Shown here: positions 45,201 through 50,782 of the stretch, piece after piece
Layout of the letters: each line of letters begins with the position of its first letter
Position numbering within the stretch: the stretch's first letter is position 1
Assembly: GCA_021292165.1 (NCBI GenBank)
Contig: CM037880.1
Span: 186,358,868 to 186,422,867 of the forward strand
DNA length: 64,000 nt
Source of the DNA: Shinisaurus crocodilurus
Lineage: Eukaryota; Chordata; Lepidosauria; Squamata; Shinisauridae
Direction: 5' to 3'
Translations under genes and position numbers: made by a program
Notes under the pieces: generated by a model
The model's input: only the letters and a program-made list of their open reading frames with translations
Databases searched by the model: none
Told to the model about the DNA's origin: nothing

Positions 45201-45235
45201 TGACTTTATCCATATCCAGTTCTTCTGAAGATTTT
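18168..45235 (-). CDS. ZNF704: ZNF704, 3' half of the gene (six exons found, one missing)
   Basis: This entry spans the recognised coding part of a zinc-finger transcription factor gene read on the minus strand. Exons are 45235-45132, 40328-40095, 38213-38113, 31723-31462, 26884-26780 and 18279-18168, each bounded by AG acceptors and GT donors. The products in order are a helical [10 protein letters not shown] segment, a Ser/Pro-rich segment ending IPRKRK, one C2H2 finger, an acidic EEDFYYTEI segment, an [12 protein letters not shown] segment and a Cys-rich C-clamp before the stop. This order and wording match ZNF704 as I remember it, closer than the paralogues ZNF395 and SLC2A4RG. The family acts in the nucleus as GC-rich DNA-binding regulators. 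First exons lie upstream, beyond the window's right edge. Odd points are a one-base excess in exon 40095-40328 and an unfilled phase gap between the last two exons found. Confidence 0.87.
18488..18799. mobile_element. hAT non-autonomous element with imperfect ends
   Basis: About 312 bp between perfect 8-bp duplications caatagga (18480-18487 and 18800-18807; form nnnTAnnn). The left end cgggggtacagaaactc and right end gaggttctg belong to the family of 26951-27241 and 50393-50782, but the outer eight bases expected on the right are absent. Confidence 0.75.
18893..18976. repeat. Dispersed short repeat (cttactcccagg type)
   Basis: Contains gtctactcataagtaagtcc and gttcaacggggcttactc then ataggatggcagcc. 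The same unit is at 39063-39145 and 58139-58222, with pieces at 2975-3005, 21352-21412, 38018-38064 and 38350-38404. Its two halves are loosely complementary, so it may be a small DNA transposon with a Harbinger-like ggattgcagcc end. Confidence 0.6.
20990..21260. repeat. Copy of the palindromic element found at 27803-29093
   Basis: The part 21109-21240 (tgtcccaaattgtgcttgc, tttcaggcctaaatccag, gtgcctgggaccagcaaag) is closely similar to 27926-28050. Outer limits here are approximate because the terminal arms are degraded. Confidence 0.5.
21450..21650. other. Short CpG-rich patch inside an intron
   Basis: Strong local GC and CpG density in an otherwise AT-rich intron, including gcggcgcggag and ctctgcgccgc that fold onto each other with one mismatch. 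It could be a remnant of a GC-rich transposon like those at 24100 and 28300, or a small CpG island. No start exon is evident. Confidence 0.4.
23321..23748. mobile_element. PIF/Harbinger-like non-autonomous element, degraded ends
   Basis: Begins gggaagcaatcctatgg, similar to the terminus of 43416-43875, and shares interior motifs (cagctctgacc, atcctccaagttcggagg) with the elements at 40397 and 43416. The right end is eroded. Confidence 0.55.
24420..24620. repeat. Tandem and inverted GC-rich units
   Basis: Four copies of a unit of about 58 bp, two in each orientation, built from cgtcgcgtcccttgctgccc, ggaagtgacgcgacggga and ctgcagg. Adjacent copies can pair into long hairpins. Confidence 0.75.
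24598..24906. repeat. 128-bp direct duplication (period 180)
   Basis: 24598-24726 and 24778-24906 are nearly identical, with shared landmarks ggcgatagcagc, gaggcagggagcagcaggaa and ccacgcagctccctggc. A part of it recurs inverted near 24350-24415. Confidence 0.8.
25153..25384 (-). repeat. MIR-like tRNA SINE with L2-type tail
   Basis: Complete copy on the minus strand: head with gtggttagagtgttgg in minus sense, core, tail cctcacagggttgttgtgag and a TTTA-type terminal tract (plus sense tttatttatttattta). Confidence 0.88.
26780..26884 (-). CDS. ZNF704: ZNF704 exon: [16 protein letters not shown] segment
   Basis: Acceptor aaaacag and donor CCA|GTAAGT bound 105 bp, exactly 35 codons, phase 0 on both sides. 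The peptide runs from [17 protein letters not shown] to [16 protein letters not shown], which matches the family block just upstream of the variable linker before the C-clamp. Direct splicing to the last exon (18279) would put it out of frame and reach a stop after two codons, so another exon of length 3n+2 should lie between them; I could not find it. Confidence 0.92.
26951..27241. mobile_element. hAT non-autonomous element (291 bp)
   Basis: Ends caggggtgcagaacctc and gaggttctgcatctctg. Flanks ttttagac and ctttagac match at 7 of 8 positions and carry the central TA. Interior matches 18488 and 50393 copies (aggcatttcaacctttt, ggagggccggatttggcc). Confidence 0.88.
27803..29093. mobile_element. 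DNA element with ~90-bp terminal inverted repeats, split by a hAT
   Basis: The left arm (27803-27895: cctgccagtttaagagcag, gttggctcaagctcc, gccaggaaattggaagc) is complementary to the right arm (29002-29093: ggcatcagccttagcttcc, aatttcctggc, ggtcttaaactgacagg). Without the hAT at 28209-28999 it is about 490 bp. No flanking duplication is clear, so the superfamily is open. Confidence 0.75.
28209..28999. mobile_element. hAT non-autonomous element, GC-rich (791 bp)
   Basis: Ends caggggtcctcaaactt and its inverse agtttgaggacccctg, with a perfect 8-bp duplication tcttaagg (28201-28208 and 29000-29007; nnnTAnnn). The interior is rich in CCG repeats (28310-28375) and holds gtcccatcgcgtcacttc paired with gaaatgacgcgatgggac. 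Long proline/arginine frames here are compositional and not genes. Confidence 0.92.
30172..30313. mobile_element. Palindromic hAT-type MITE, older copy
   Basis: Ends cagccttcccatacctgg and ccaggtaagggaaagctg with inner catctgga motifs and a ccatgccggctggggctgat centre. The flanks no longer match, so its age appears greater than that of 36357-36493. Confidence 0.65.
30316..30532 (+). repeat. L2-type LINE 3' end
   Basis: A short frame encodes AKTWLFQKA, like the AVKTWLFRRE end of the L2 reverse transcriptase at 49072-49650, followed by the L2 3' end motif taagtcaccctgaat and an aataataaataataaag tail. Confidence 0.65.
30978..31433. mobile_element. Unclassified terminal-inverted-repeat element
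   Basis: The left ttggttcacacaaaacaag and aaaccatag are matched by inverted atggtttcctgttacg and ttaagcc on the right. Inner aaactgtggtttgttt motifs repeat. No flanking duplication was found. Confidence 0.4.
31462..31723 (-). CDS. ZNF704: ZNF704 exon: acidic EEDFYYTEI and Ser/Pro-rich segment
   Basis: Acceptor ttgatttag and donor CAG|GTAATT bound 262 bp: one base completing Gly, then 87 codons with no stop, phase 0 out. The peptide begins [19 protein letters not shown], the most recognisable block of the ZNF395/ZNF704 family, continues through a Ser/Pro-rich stretch ([14 protein letters not shown]) and ends [17 protein letters not shown]. The exact fit of length to both flanking phases makes the boundaries secure. 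The function of this segment is not well defined; an acidic tyrosine-rich block next to a finger could be a transactivation or cofactor surface, which is inference. Confidence 0.93.
31905..31966. repeat. TG/TA/CA self-complementary microsatellite
   Basis: A TG tract passes into TA and then CA, so the tract is largely self-complementary and may form a cruciform. Confidence 0.85.
32143..32395. mobile_element. Harbinger-like MITE (253 bp)
   Basis: Ends gggcagtatccaatactg and ggatactgccc; flanking AAT on both sides is a 3-bp duplication. It also has inner paired motifs (aggacccaccac / ggtgggtcct). The AAT site differs from the usual TWA, so the assignment is tentative. Confidence 0.6.
33131..35309 (-). 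mobile_element. RTE-type LINE, 5'-truncated, with reverse transcriptase and C-terminal C2H2 finger
   Basis: On the minus strand, 35309-34839 encodes the linker ahead of the reverse transcriptase ([20 protein letters not shown]). After a frame shift near 34850 the reverse transcriptase runs from [20 protein letters not shown] through [13 protein letters not shown] to QYADDN, with the catalytic YADD at 34191-34180. After a stop at 33736 the thumb-like region decays, and 33437-33243 ends in [20 protein letters not shown], a C2H2 finger. The endonuclease domain is missing. Stops and shifts make it non-functional. Wording resembles the RTE/RTEX type more than CR1 or L2; the clade is my inference. 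Confidence 0.85.
33736..34850 (-). pseudogene. Reverse transcriptase domain of the RTE-type LINE
   Basis: Open from about 34850 to the stop at 33736. Motifs in order: [15 protein letters not shown] (motif 1), [21 protein letters not shown] (motif A), [14 protein letters not shown] (motif B), QYADD (motif C), then [13 protein letters not shown]. All core catalytic aspartates are present. The enzyme would copy element RNA at nicked DNA, but the loss of the endonuclease and flanking frame breaks show that this copy is dead. Confidence 0.88.
35325..36215 (-). repeat. Old MIR-like SINE fragment split by the LTR
   Basis: Plus-sense tttatcctcacaacaaccc then gtaaggtag (35385-35410) and tgtcccaagatcatatagtg (36184-36203) read as one diverged SINE once 35441-36178 is removed. 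More diverged than the other MIR-like copies. Confidence 0.6.
35441..36178 (+). mobile_element. Solo LTR of an LTR retroelement
   Basis: 738 bp starting TGTGTAGAG and ending CCTCCACA, flanked by a perfect 5-bp duplication caatt (35436-35440 and 36179-36183). There is no internal region, primer site or gag/pol remnant, as left by recombination between two LTRs. A plus-strand ATTAAA lies at 36006-36011 after a weak TTTATA, which favours the plus orientation. Endogenous retrovirus or gypsy-type origin cannot be decided from the LTR alone. Confidence 0.8.
36357..36493. mobile_element. hAT (Buster-type) palindromic MITE
   Basis: 137 bp with ends cagtcttctccaacttgg and ccaggttggggaaggctg. Flanks gtcaatgg and gtctatgg match at 7 of 8 bases with a central TA in the right copy. 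Inner halves (catctggagg, ccatgctggctgggactgat) fold on each other. Confidence 0.85.
36641..36687. repeat. Perfect 20-bp hairpin
   Basis: attaaccacagtttagggtt is followed by a 7-base loop acatctg and then the exact complement. It lies in a repeat-like area rich in aaccatggttt motifs; it may be a fold-back element remnant. Confidence 0.8.
38113..38213 (-). CDS. ZNF704: ZNF704 exon: single C2H2 zinc finger
   Basis: Acceptor atttcttag and donor GG|GTAAGA bound 101 bp, phase 0 in and phase 2 out. The peptide starts [17 protein letters not shown] and reads on through a full classical finger, C-x4-C-x12-H-x4-H, ending IHLG. It is the only C2H2 motif of the gene in this window, as expected for this family, where one finger works together with the C-terminal C-clamp in DNA binding. 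The last Gly codon is split (GG|A) and is completed by the first base of the exon at 31723. Confidence 0.92.
39063..39145. repeat. Dispersed short repeat (cttactcccagg type)
   Basis: tttactcagaagtaaatccc and gttcaatggggcttactccc, ending caggattgcagcc. See 18893-18976. Confidence 0.65.
39228..39376 (+). repeat. 5S rRNA-headed SINE with CR1 3' tail
   Basis: Head gaaagctaagcagggtcagg, cctggtt, gggatgggagacc; tail gggggttggacttgatagcc and ccttccaactctatgat. Very close to the copy at 6054-6220, which shows that both derive from one recent source element. Confidence 0.87.
40095..40328 (-). CDS. ZNF704: ZNF704 exon: Ser/Pro-rich segment, with +1 frame slip
   Basis: Acceptor tttctag and donor AAG|GTAAGT bound 234 bp. 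The first frame gives [16 protein letters not shown] and then [12 protein letters not shown]. The frame then shifts by one base and continues [17 protein letters not shown] and [18 protein letters not shown] before PRKRK, a basic run that could serve as a nuclear localisation signal. Both halves match the same family protein, so the shift falls at the codon after SDQS, in the TTT run at 40231-40233 (AAA in the coding sense). Entry phase 1 and exit phase 0 require 233 bp (2 + 231), so the exon is exactly one base too long. A homopolymer indel in the assembly is the simplest cause; a real frameshift allele is the alternative. Confidence 0.88.
40397..40783. mobile_element. PIF/Harbinger-like non-autonomous element
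   Basis: Right terminus ggattggcttgcgccc next to TAA; left taatcctatgg is eroded. Interior shares cagctctgacctcgg and cctctgagttcagaggg with 23321 and 43416. Confidence 0.6.
41156..41284. mobile_element. hAT (Buster-type) palindromic MITE
   Basis: 129 bp with ends cagccttaccccaacctcc and aggctggggaaggctg. Flanks acttaggc and ccttaggt agree at 6 of 8 positions including the central TA. Inner ggactacaactcccag pairs with gggagttgcagtcc. Confidence 0.78.
41500..41790 (+). repeat. L2-type LINE 3' end
   Basis: A decayed frame gives [17 protein letters not shown], like the AFSVAAPKLWNSLPSDL part of the L2 at 49072-49650, followed by KTHLFLLAF after a shift and an AT-rich end with aaataaaaaataaaataaaa. 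Confidence 0.65.
42428..42452. repeat. GT microsatellite
   Basis: About 12 uninterrupted GT units. Confidence 0.95.
43416..43875. mobile_element. PIF/Harbinger-like non-autonomous element, complete
   Basis: 460 bp with ends gggcgcaatcctat and ataggattgctccc, flanked by TTA on both sides, the 3-bp TWA duplication typical of PIF/Harbinger. No transposase. It is the most complete of the three longer copies (23321, 40397). Confidence 0.8.
43936..43998. repeat. Short array of self-complementary agatttaaatct units
   Basis: Five closely spaced units of an 11-13 bp palindrome around ttaaa, some in aagatttaaatc and some in atcttgaaag context. Likely replication slippage on a palindrome. Confidence 0.75.
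44411..44640 (+). repeat. MIR-like tRNA SINE with L2-type tail, complete
   Basis: Head gtggtatagtggttagagtg with A box, B box gggttctagtcccc, core gggtgacttcaggccagtca, tail ctcatagggtcgttgtgagg and a terminal aaataaataaat tract. It shows tRNA head, core and L2-like tail in order. Confidence 0.92.
44706..44849. mobile_element. hAT (Buster-type) MITE
   Basis: 144 bp with ends cagggatgggcaggagg and ctgtccacccctg. Flanks ccttagag and gcttagag match at 7 of 8 with central TA. The interior keeps the catggtcaggaatgctgaga motif of the palindromic family. Confidence 0.82.
45132..45235 (-). CDS. ZNF704: ZNF704 exon: [14 protein letters not shown] segment
   Basis: Acceptor tctgtctcag precedes the exon and the donor is G|GTAAGC. 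It is 104 bp: one base completes the previous codon, 34 codons follow, then one base starts the next (phase 2 in, phase 1 out). The peptide contains [20 protein letters not shown] and ends in VRSPPVRPN. In the ZNF395/ZNF704 family this is a short conserved block ahead of the finger, possibly a protein-interaction or export helix; that role is inference. The split last codon (G|AG, Glu) joins cleanly to the exon at 40328. The exon before this one is not in the window, so its intron runs past position 64000. Confidence 0.88.
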
Positions 45236-45879
45236 CTGAGACAGAAGTTGGGAAAACACACACATCAGAAGCAAATAAAGGCAGGCTTGGGAAGCAGCAG
45301 TGCTACTCATAGTTCTTATTGTTCAGATTCAGGAAAGAGCAGCAGCCAACAGGGACAGTCAGCTCATCAGCTGGGTTGAAAGACACCTACCTGTTGGCTA
45401 CTGCTGTCCTTCCATACCTCAGATGCTACGTTTCTATATGGCAAAACAGACCCATTAACTGATAACGTGCATCAATCACATCTTTCTAATAAATTAAAAT
45501 CATTTCAAGGGACTGTCATTTGGATTAGGAGTAAAAGTTTATTGACTTGTATGTTGCATTAACCATAATGACAAGATTAAAACAGGAATAGAGACAAAAT
45601 GGCTATTATTATGATTATGATTAAGATGATGAAGATTGATGATTCCCGGGGGGGGATTTAAGGTTGGGGGGGGGGAATTGGGACCACAGACTCAAACTGT
45701 TGGAATACTGATCTTTCTACAAATTACAATTCTACAGATTGTACATAATCGACAGGACATCACACCTTATTGTATGGCACAGATTAAGTCAGACAATATT
45801 GGAAAGGGGGGAATGACATTCTGACATATGGTGAAAAGGGTGCATGGGGCAAAAAAGGTTGAGAACCACTGTGTTAGGC

Positions 45880-46175
45880 ATTACATTTATTATTTATTTA
45901 TTTGATTTGTACCCCACCTTTCCACCAAAAAATGGCACTCAGGGCGGCTTGATAACAATTATATTTATCCCTAACATTCTGAACAGGTTACAATACATTT
46001 AAATTCACAGAAAACTAAAGTTGCTAAAAGAGATAACTACACCAAGTCATTAGCATCAAATGCCAGCCCAAATAAACAGGTCTTACAATCCCTTCAAAAG
46101 ATTATCCGGCTCAGACTTTGAACGTATATTCAGTGAAAGAGAGTTACATGGTTCTAGGGCAGCCCCTAGGAATGT
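45880..46175 (-). repeat. LINE 3'-end-like repeat, probably L2
   Basis: Plus sense starts tttgatttgtaccccacc, then ggcactcagggcggcttg and tctagggcagcccctagg. The order fits a reversed L2-like 3' end with its untranslated region. No coding frame survives. Confidence 0.5.
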
Positions 46176-46287
46176 TTAGGGCAAAATCCAACACAGAGTG
46201 TGGATTGTAGCTTTTATATTTTAATAAGGGGAAGGTAGCCTCTTAGATACATCTTCTGGCCTCTCTATGGCCAAATGTACAGGATTT

Positions 46288-46447
46288 AAATCATGCCAGT
46301 CACTAACTCTCAGCCTAACCTACCTCACAGGGTTGTTGTGAGGATAAAATGGAGAGGAGGAGGATTATGTAAGCCGCGTTGGGTTCCTTGCAGGAAAAAT
46401 ACCCCCTGCAGGGTATAAATTAAATAAATAAATAAATAAATAAATAA
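46288..46447 (+). repeat. MIR-like SINE, 5'-truncated, with AAAT tail
   Basis: Starts at the core (ccagtcactaactctcagcc), then cctcacagggttgttgtgag and a tail of at least six AAAT units. Confidence 0.85.
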
Positions 46448-47358
46448 AATGACCAAACTAGACGATACATGAGAGAGGTGTGAAAAACTACTGGACAGTT
46501 TGGGGGTTTAACTAAAACGTAGCAGAAAGAAGCTACAAATTTGGAAGGAGCAATGGTGGGAGACTGTACATACGTTCCCTGTGTACCATCTAGCTTCACC
46601 TACATTTAAACAGAAAAGCATTAAAATTGGGAAGCAAGTTTACTCAAAAGTGTATGTGAAGGCAATAACTACATTTGCTCCGCTTGGCTGAAGAATAGCA
46701 GCCACATGGGATTTATTTCTGTACTTCTTTAAAAAAAACAACCTGATCTCAATTTCCCATGAAACTAATTAGACTAAGTACCCTCAAGGCAAACATAGTG
46801 CACTTTAACATGGATTCAGCTAATGAATGGCAATCATCTTTAGCGACAGGTAGAGAAGGGAAAACCAACTTCACGTGCAGTTACGATGTACTGAAACTTC
46901 AATCCATCCAAAACCTGTTTTAAAAAAATAAAAAGATTCTCAAGGGGCTAACGCATTTCAGAAACGACGCCTGATAATGTACTTAAGAGAAGGGGGATAA
47001 TTTTTCAGTATACTCTCTCCATTAACATTTATTGAATTATCAGTACTAAATTGGTTCACTAATGTTGCAAACATGGTGTGTTTCTATTTTAGTCAATCTG
47101 TTGACTAGCAGGAAAATGCAGTGTACTGAAAAACAAAAAAAATACCAGGGTGTGGAAACTGGCTATACTCTGGATAGTCGTTCCAAGTTAAGACTACTGC
47201 AATGTGTTTTACATGGGGCTGCCTTTGAAGAGTAGGGAAATACTATTGTTCAGAACAGGGGCGCTAGTTTAACTTTCAACACCCTATACAGCTTTGGACC
47301 TGGGTGTCTAAAGAACCATATGCTTCTACATGAACTTGTTTGCCATTTAAGACAATTA

Positions 47359-47640
47359 CAGTAAAACCGTGGATTGCAAGTAACTTGGTCTGCAAGTGTT
47401 TTGCAAGACAAGCAAATTTTTAAAATAAATTTTAACTTGATAAACAAGCGATGCCTTGCAATACAAGTATTGTAGTATGGTCAAGAAAAATGAAGACTTT
47501 ACACTATCATTCTTTATTGCAGCTTAAATTAAAAATATGTGTACAAATTTCTTATGGGGAATTTCGCTTTGATATACAAGTGCTTTGGATTAGAAGCATG
47601 TTTCCAGAACGAATTATGCTTGCAGTCCAAGGTATTACTG
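47359..47640. mobile_element. Tigger-like (Tc1/mariner) MITE
   Basis: 282 bp between TA pairs (47357-47358 and 47641-47642). Ends cagtaaaaccgtggattgc and gcagtccaaggtattactg. Inner cttgataaacaagcgatgcc matches the copy at 3068. Confidence 0.88.
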
Positions 47641-47689
47641 TATCAGAAGTCCTTCTGCAGGTTCCCTTGCCTGTCAAAGGTGGGTGGGA

Positions 47690-47990
47690 AGTGGTGAAGT
47701 AATTGAGGTAAGGACCTTCTCTGTGGCGTACCCAGTTACTCTCACCCTACTCCTACCTGGCATCTGGTCTGATGAGCTTTAGGCCCCATGCCAAGACCTT
47801 TATATTTTCCTGAGCCTTTTGATTAGTTTACAGCTGGTGGGATTTTCTTTATTTTTACTGTTTTAGCTGCTACATGGTTTGTGTTATGTAGTTTTGTATT
47901 TTCTGAGTAATTAAACTGTTGTTAAATTGGTGGCTTTTGTTAACTCTTAAGCCACTTTGAGAATTTAAAAATCATAAAAAGGTAGGGTAT
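47690..47990 (+). repeat. L2-type LINE 3' end
   Basis: Decayed reading of the TFSVA... reverse transcriptase end near 47715, then a T-rich untranslated part and taagccactttgagaattt with a short tail. A 5S-CR1 SINE begins right after it. Confidence 0.65.
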
Positions 47991-47995
47991 TAATA

Positions 47996-48180
47996 CCTGC
48001 AGGTGGTGTCGAGAGCACATAATGCAGGCCACATGCTGAAGCTAAGCAGGTATGAGCCAGGTCAGTGCTTGGATGGGTGACTGCCTGGGCTGCCCACATC
48101 TGTTCTCTTGCATTGAGGAGGGGGTTGGACTCAATGGTCTTGTAGGCCCCTTCCAACTCTACTATTCTATGATTCTATTC
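47996..48180 (+). repeat. 5S rRNA-headed SINE with CR1 3' tail, diverged
   Basis: Contains ctgaagctaagcaggtatg, gtgcttggatgggtgactgc and ggggttggactcaatggtc then ccttccaactctactattc. The 5S head is more diverged than in the other two copies and keeps a longer 5S-like middle (gactgcctggg). Confidence 0.8.
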
Positions 48181-48497
48181 TAAGTCTTTCAAAGAACATT
48201 AGTTAAAATTGAGATTCTTTTAAAGCTGCTGGAGGGACCTAGAAGTGCCACAGTCATGCTTGTATGTATTCTGCTATTCCACACAAGAACATACACTTTA
48301 GTGTTAGATGCAAAACACTAACAGATACAAAAGATCTGATGCCACTAAACTAAACTGATAGAGGTATACAAAATTATGCATGGTGTGGAGAAAGTGGATA
48401 GGGCGACATTTTTCTCCCTCTCTCATAATACTAGAACCTGGGGTCATCCCATGAAGCTGATTGATGGGAGATTCAAGACGTTAAAAGGAAGGATGAT

Positions 48498-49142
48498 ATG
48501 AGGAGGGGTTTGTACAGGGGCGAATGCTCTTTTCTAGTCCTCCTCGATCTCTCAGCGGCTTTTGATACCGTTGACCACGGTATCCTCCTGGACTGCCTGG
48601 AGGGGTTGGGCATGGGAGGCACTGTATTGCAGTGGTTCCAGTCCTTCCTCTCTGGAAGGTACCAGAGGGTGGTTCTCGGGGAGGAGGCCTCGGACCCTCG
48701 GCTGCTCACTTGTGGGGTGCCTCAGGGTTCCATCCTTTCCCCGATGTTATTTAACATCTACCTAAAGCCGCTGGGAGCTATCATCAGGAGGTTTGGGGTG
48801 CGCTGTCATCAATATGCAGATGATACGCAGCTCTACCTCTCCTTCAAGTCCTCACTGAGGTTGGCTGTTGAGACCCTGTCCAAGTGCCTGAAGTCAGTAG
48901 GTGGCTGGATGGGAAGGAACATGCTGAGGCTGAACCCCGACAAGACCGAGGTATTTCTGGTGGGAGACAAGGGAAGGTTAGGGGATGTTGACCTGGTGCT
49001 GAATCTACCCCTGAAGGACCAGGTCCGCAGCTTGGGGGTCATTCTAGACTCCCAGCTGTCCATGGAGGCTCATGTCACCTGTGAGCTGGGCAACGCAGTA
49101 TCAACTCCATCTGATACGGCAGCTGCACCCCTACCTTCCTAA
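48498..49142 (+). pseudogene. L2 reverse transcriptase, palm region
   Basis: 214 codons. Motif A at residues 15-30, motif B near 72-85, and the YADD catalytic site at residues 106-109 are intact. The frame breaks near 49090, where the next frame (49072-49650) takes over, so one small indel separates them. Normal product copies L2 RNA and, in many genomes, MIR-type SINE RNA. Confidence 0.88.
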
Positions 49143-49650
49143 TCATCTGCTTCCATCAGTGGTTCATGCCTTGGTCTCCTCTCGCCTAGACTACTGTAAT
49201 GCGCTCTACGTGGGGTTACCCTGGAAGACGGTTTGGAAGCTTCAGCTGGTACAGAACGTGGCAGCTCGCCTGGTTAAAGGCAGCCGCCGGCGAGATCACA
49301 TCACACCAGTACTCAAGGAGTTGCACTGGCTACCAGTTGCTTGCCGGGCCGAATTCAAGGTGTTGGTTTTGACCTTTAAAACCCTATATGGCTCCGGTTC
49401 AGCTTATCTCAAGGAGCGCCTCCAGCAACATCAAGTAGGCCACTCAACAAGGTCTGCCACGGATGGCCTTCTCCTTGTCCCATCAGCCAGAGCAGCCAGG
49501 CTGGTGGGGACTAGGAAGAGGGCCTTTTCTGTGGCAGCCCCCAAGTTATGGAACTCCCTCCCCAGTGACCTTCGCCATGCCCCCTCCTTGATGAACTTCT
49601 GCCGGGCTGTAAAAACATGGCTTTTCAGGCGGGAATATGGGGTGGGTTAG
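49072..49650 (+). pseudogene. L2 reverse transcriptase, C-terminal region
   Basis: 192 codons from the frame overlap to TAG. Contains QLVQNVAARLVKGSRRRDHI, LKELHWLPVACRAEFKVLVL and the terminal FSVAAPKLWNSLPSDLRHAP ... VKTWLFRREY, the standard end of L2-clade proteins. Same family as the short 3' pieces at 30316 and 41500. Confidence 0.88.
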
Positions 49651-49920
49651 GGTTTTGTTTTTCTTTAACTCTTATATTATTTTAATGGTGTTATAATGGT
49701 GTTTTAGTTGTGGTTTATTGTATTTTATCTGGTGGCCAGCCAGATGGGCGATTTAAAAATATAATTAATAAATAAATACATACATAAATAAGGACTTCTT
49801 CACACAGGGAATAGGTAAACTATGGAATTTGTTTCCACAAGATGCAGTGATGGCCACCAATTTGGAGGGCTTTAAAGGGGGATTGGACAAATTCATGGAG
49901 GATAAAGCTATCAATGGCTA

Positions 49921-50094
49921 TTTATTATTTATTATTTATTTTATTATATTTATACTCATAAATATAAATATAAATACTCGGTTTACATAATCCTCCTCCT
50001 CCTCCTATCCATTTTATCCTCACAACAACCCTGTGAGGTTGGTTAGGCTGAGCGTCAGTGACTGGCCCAAAGTCACCCAGTGAGTTTCATGGCT
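49921..50094 (-). repeat. MIR-like SINE inserted in the CR1-type element
   Basis: Minus strand: core and tail (plus sense atcctcacaacaaccctgtg) with an AT-rich end. The host sequence atggcta appears on both sides, a likely target duplication. Confidence 0.82.
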
Positions 50095-50392
50095 ACTAGT
50101 CCTGATGGCTCTATGCTACCTCCAGTATCAGCGGCAGTATGCCTATGTACATCAGTTGCTGGGGGACATGGGCGGGAGGATGCTGTTGCACTCCTATCCT
50201 GCTTGTGGGCTTCCCGGGGGCAGCTGGTTGGCCACTGTGTGAAGAGAATGCTGGGCCAGAGGGACCCTTGGTCTGATCCAGCAGGGCTCTTCTTATGCTC
50301 TTATGCCTGAGAAGACAGGCTTGAAAAAGTGTAGGGAAGTATGAACACAGGAAGCTGCTTTGTACAAGTTCAGACTATTTGTCCATATAGCC

Positions 50393-50451
50393 CAGGGCTG
50401 CATGCATAACCTCTTCCAGCCAGAGGGCTGAATTCCATTTCAGACAAGCTT

Positions 50452-50493
<42 letters not shown>

Positions 50494-50782
50494 TTCCAGT
50501 GGTAGGCAGGGCAAAAGGGGTGGGGCCAAAGGCAAAAAGGGAGCAGCCAGAATACAAAAAATACCAGTTCTTACTGCCAGTAGCTAAGCCTTAGGAGAGG
50601 CATTTCTTTCAGAACGGGGAAAAGACTGCACAAAAGCCAGGAGGCCACCAAATGATTGGTGGCTGGGGGAAAGGGGGTGGAGCCACAGGAATGGGCGTGG
50701 CTATCCGGGATACCCCCGAGGGCCAGGTTGGGACTCCAGGCAGGCTGGATTTGGTCCTTGGGCCTGAGGTTCTGCGCACCTG
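50393..50782. mobile_element. hAT non-autonomous element with GT microsatellite
   Basis: About 390 bp, ends cagggctgcatgcataacctc and gaggttctgcgcacctg, same family as 26951-27241. Flanks atatagcc and aactatcc share 5 of 8 bases including TA. A GT tract (50453-50490) grew inside it. Confidence 0.72.
50453..50490. repeat. GT microsatellite
   Basis: About 19 uninterrupted GT units inside the hAT element. Confidence 0.95.

Larger units (their letters stand above)
48495..49791 (+). mobile_element. L2-clade LINE, 5'-truncated, with reverse transcriptase
   Basis: Encodes the C-terminal half of an L2 reverse transcriptase in two overlapping frames (48498-49142 and 49072-49650) and ends in a tandem AAATAC-type tail. 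Motifs: LDLSAAFDTVDHGIL (A), CGVPQGSILSPMLF (B), QYADDTQLY (C) at 48810-48836, LNPDKTEV, and then LDYCNALYVGLPWK, AARLVKG, HWLPVACRAEFKVL. Its 5' part including the endonuclease is absent. It lies inside a CR1-type element and is opposite in direction to ZNF704. Confidence 0.9.
48356..50306 (+). mobile_element. CR1-type LINE 3' region, split by an L2 and a SINE
   Basis: Three pieces form one element: 48356-48494 (gcatggtgtggagaaagtgg, ctctcataatactagaacc), 49792-49920 (gacttcttcacacaggga, ggaggataaagctatcaatg) and 50095-50306 (ccagtatcagcggcagtatg to cagcagggctcttcttatg). The L2 and SINE inserted later. It is the 3' end of a CR1-superfamily LINE, same as 9372-9562. Confidence 0.8.
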
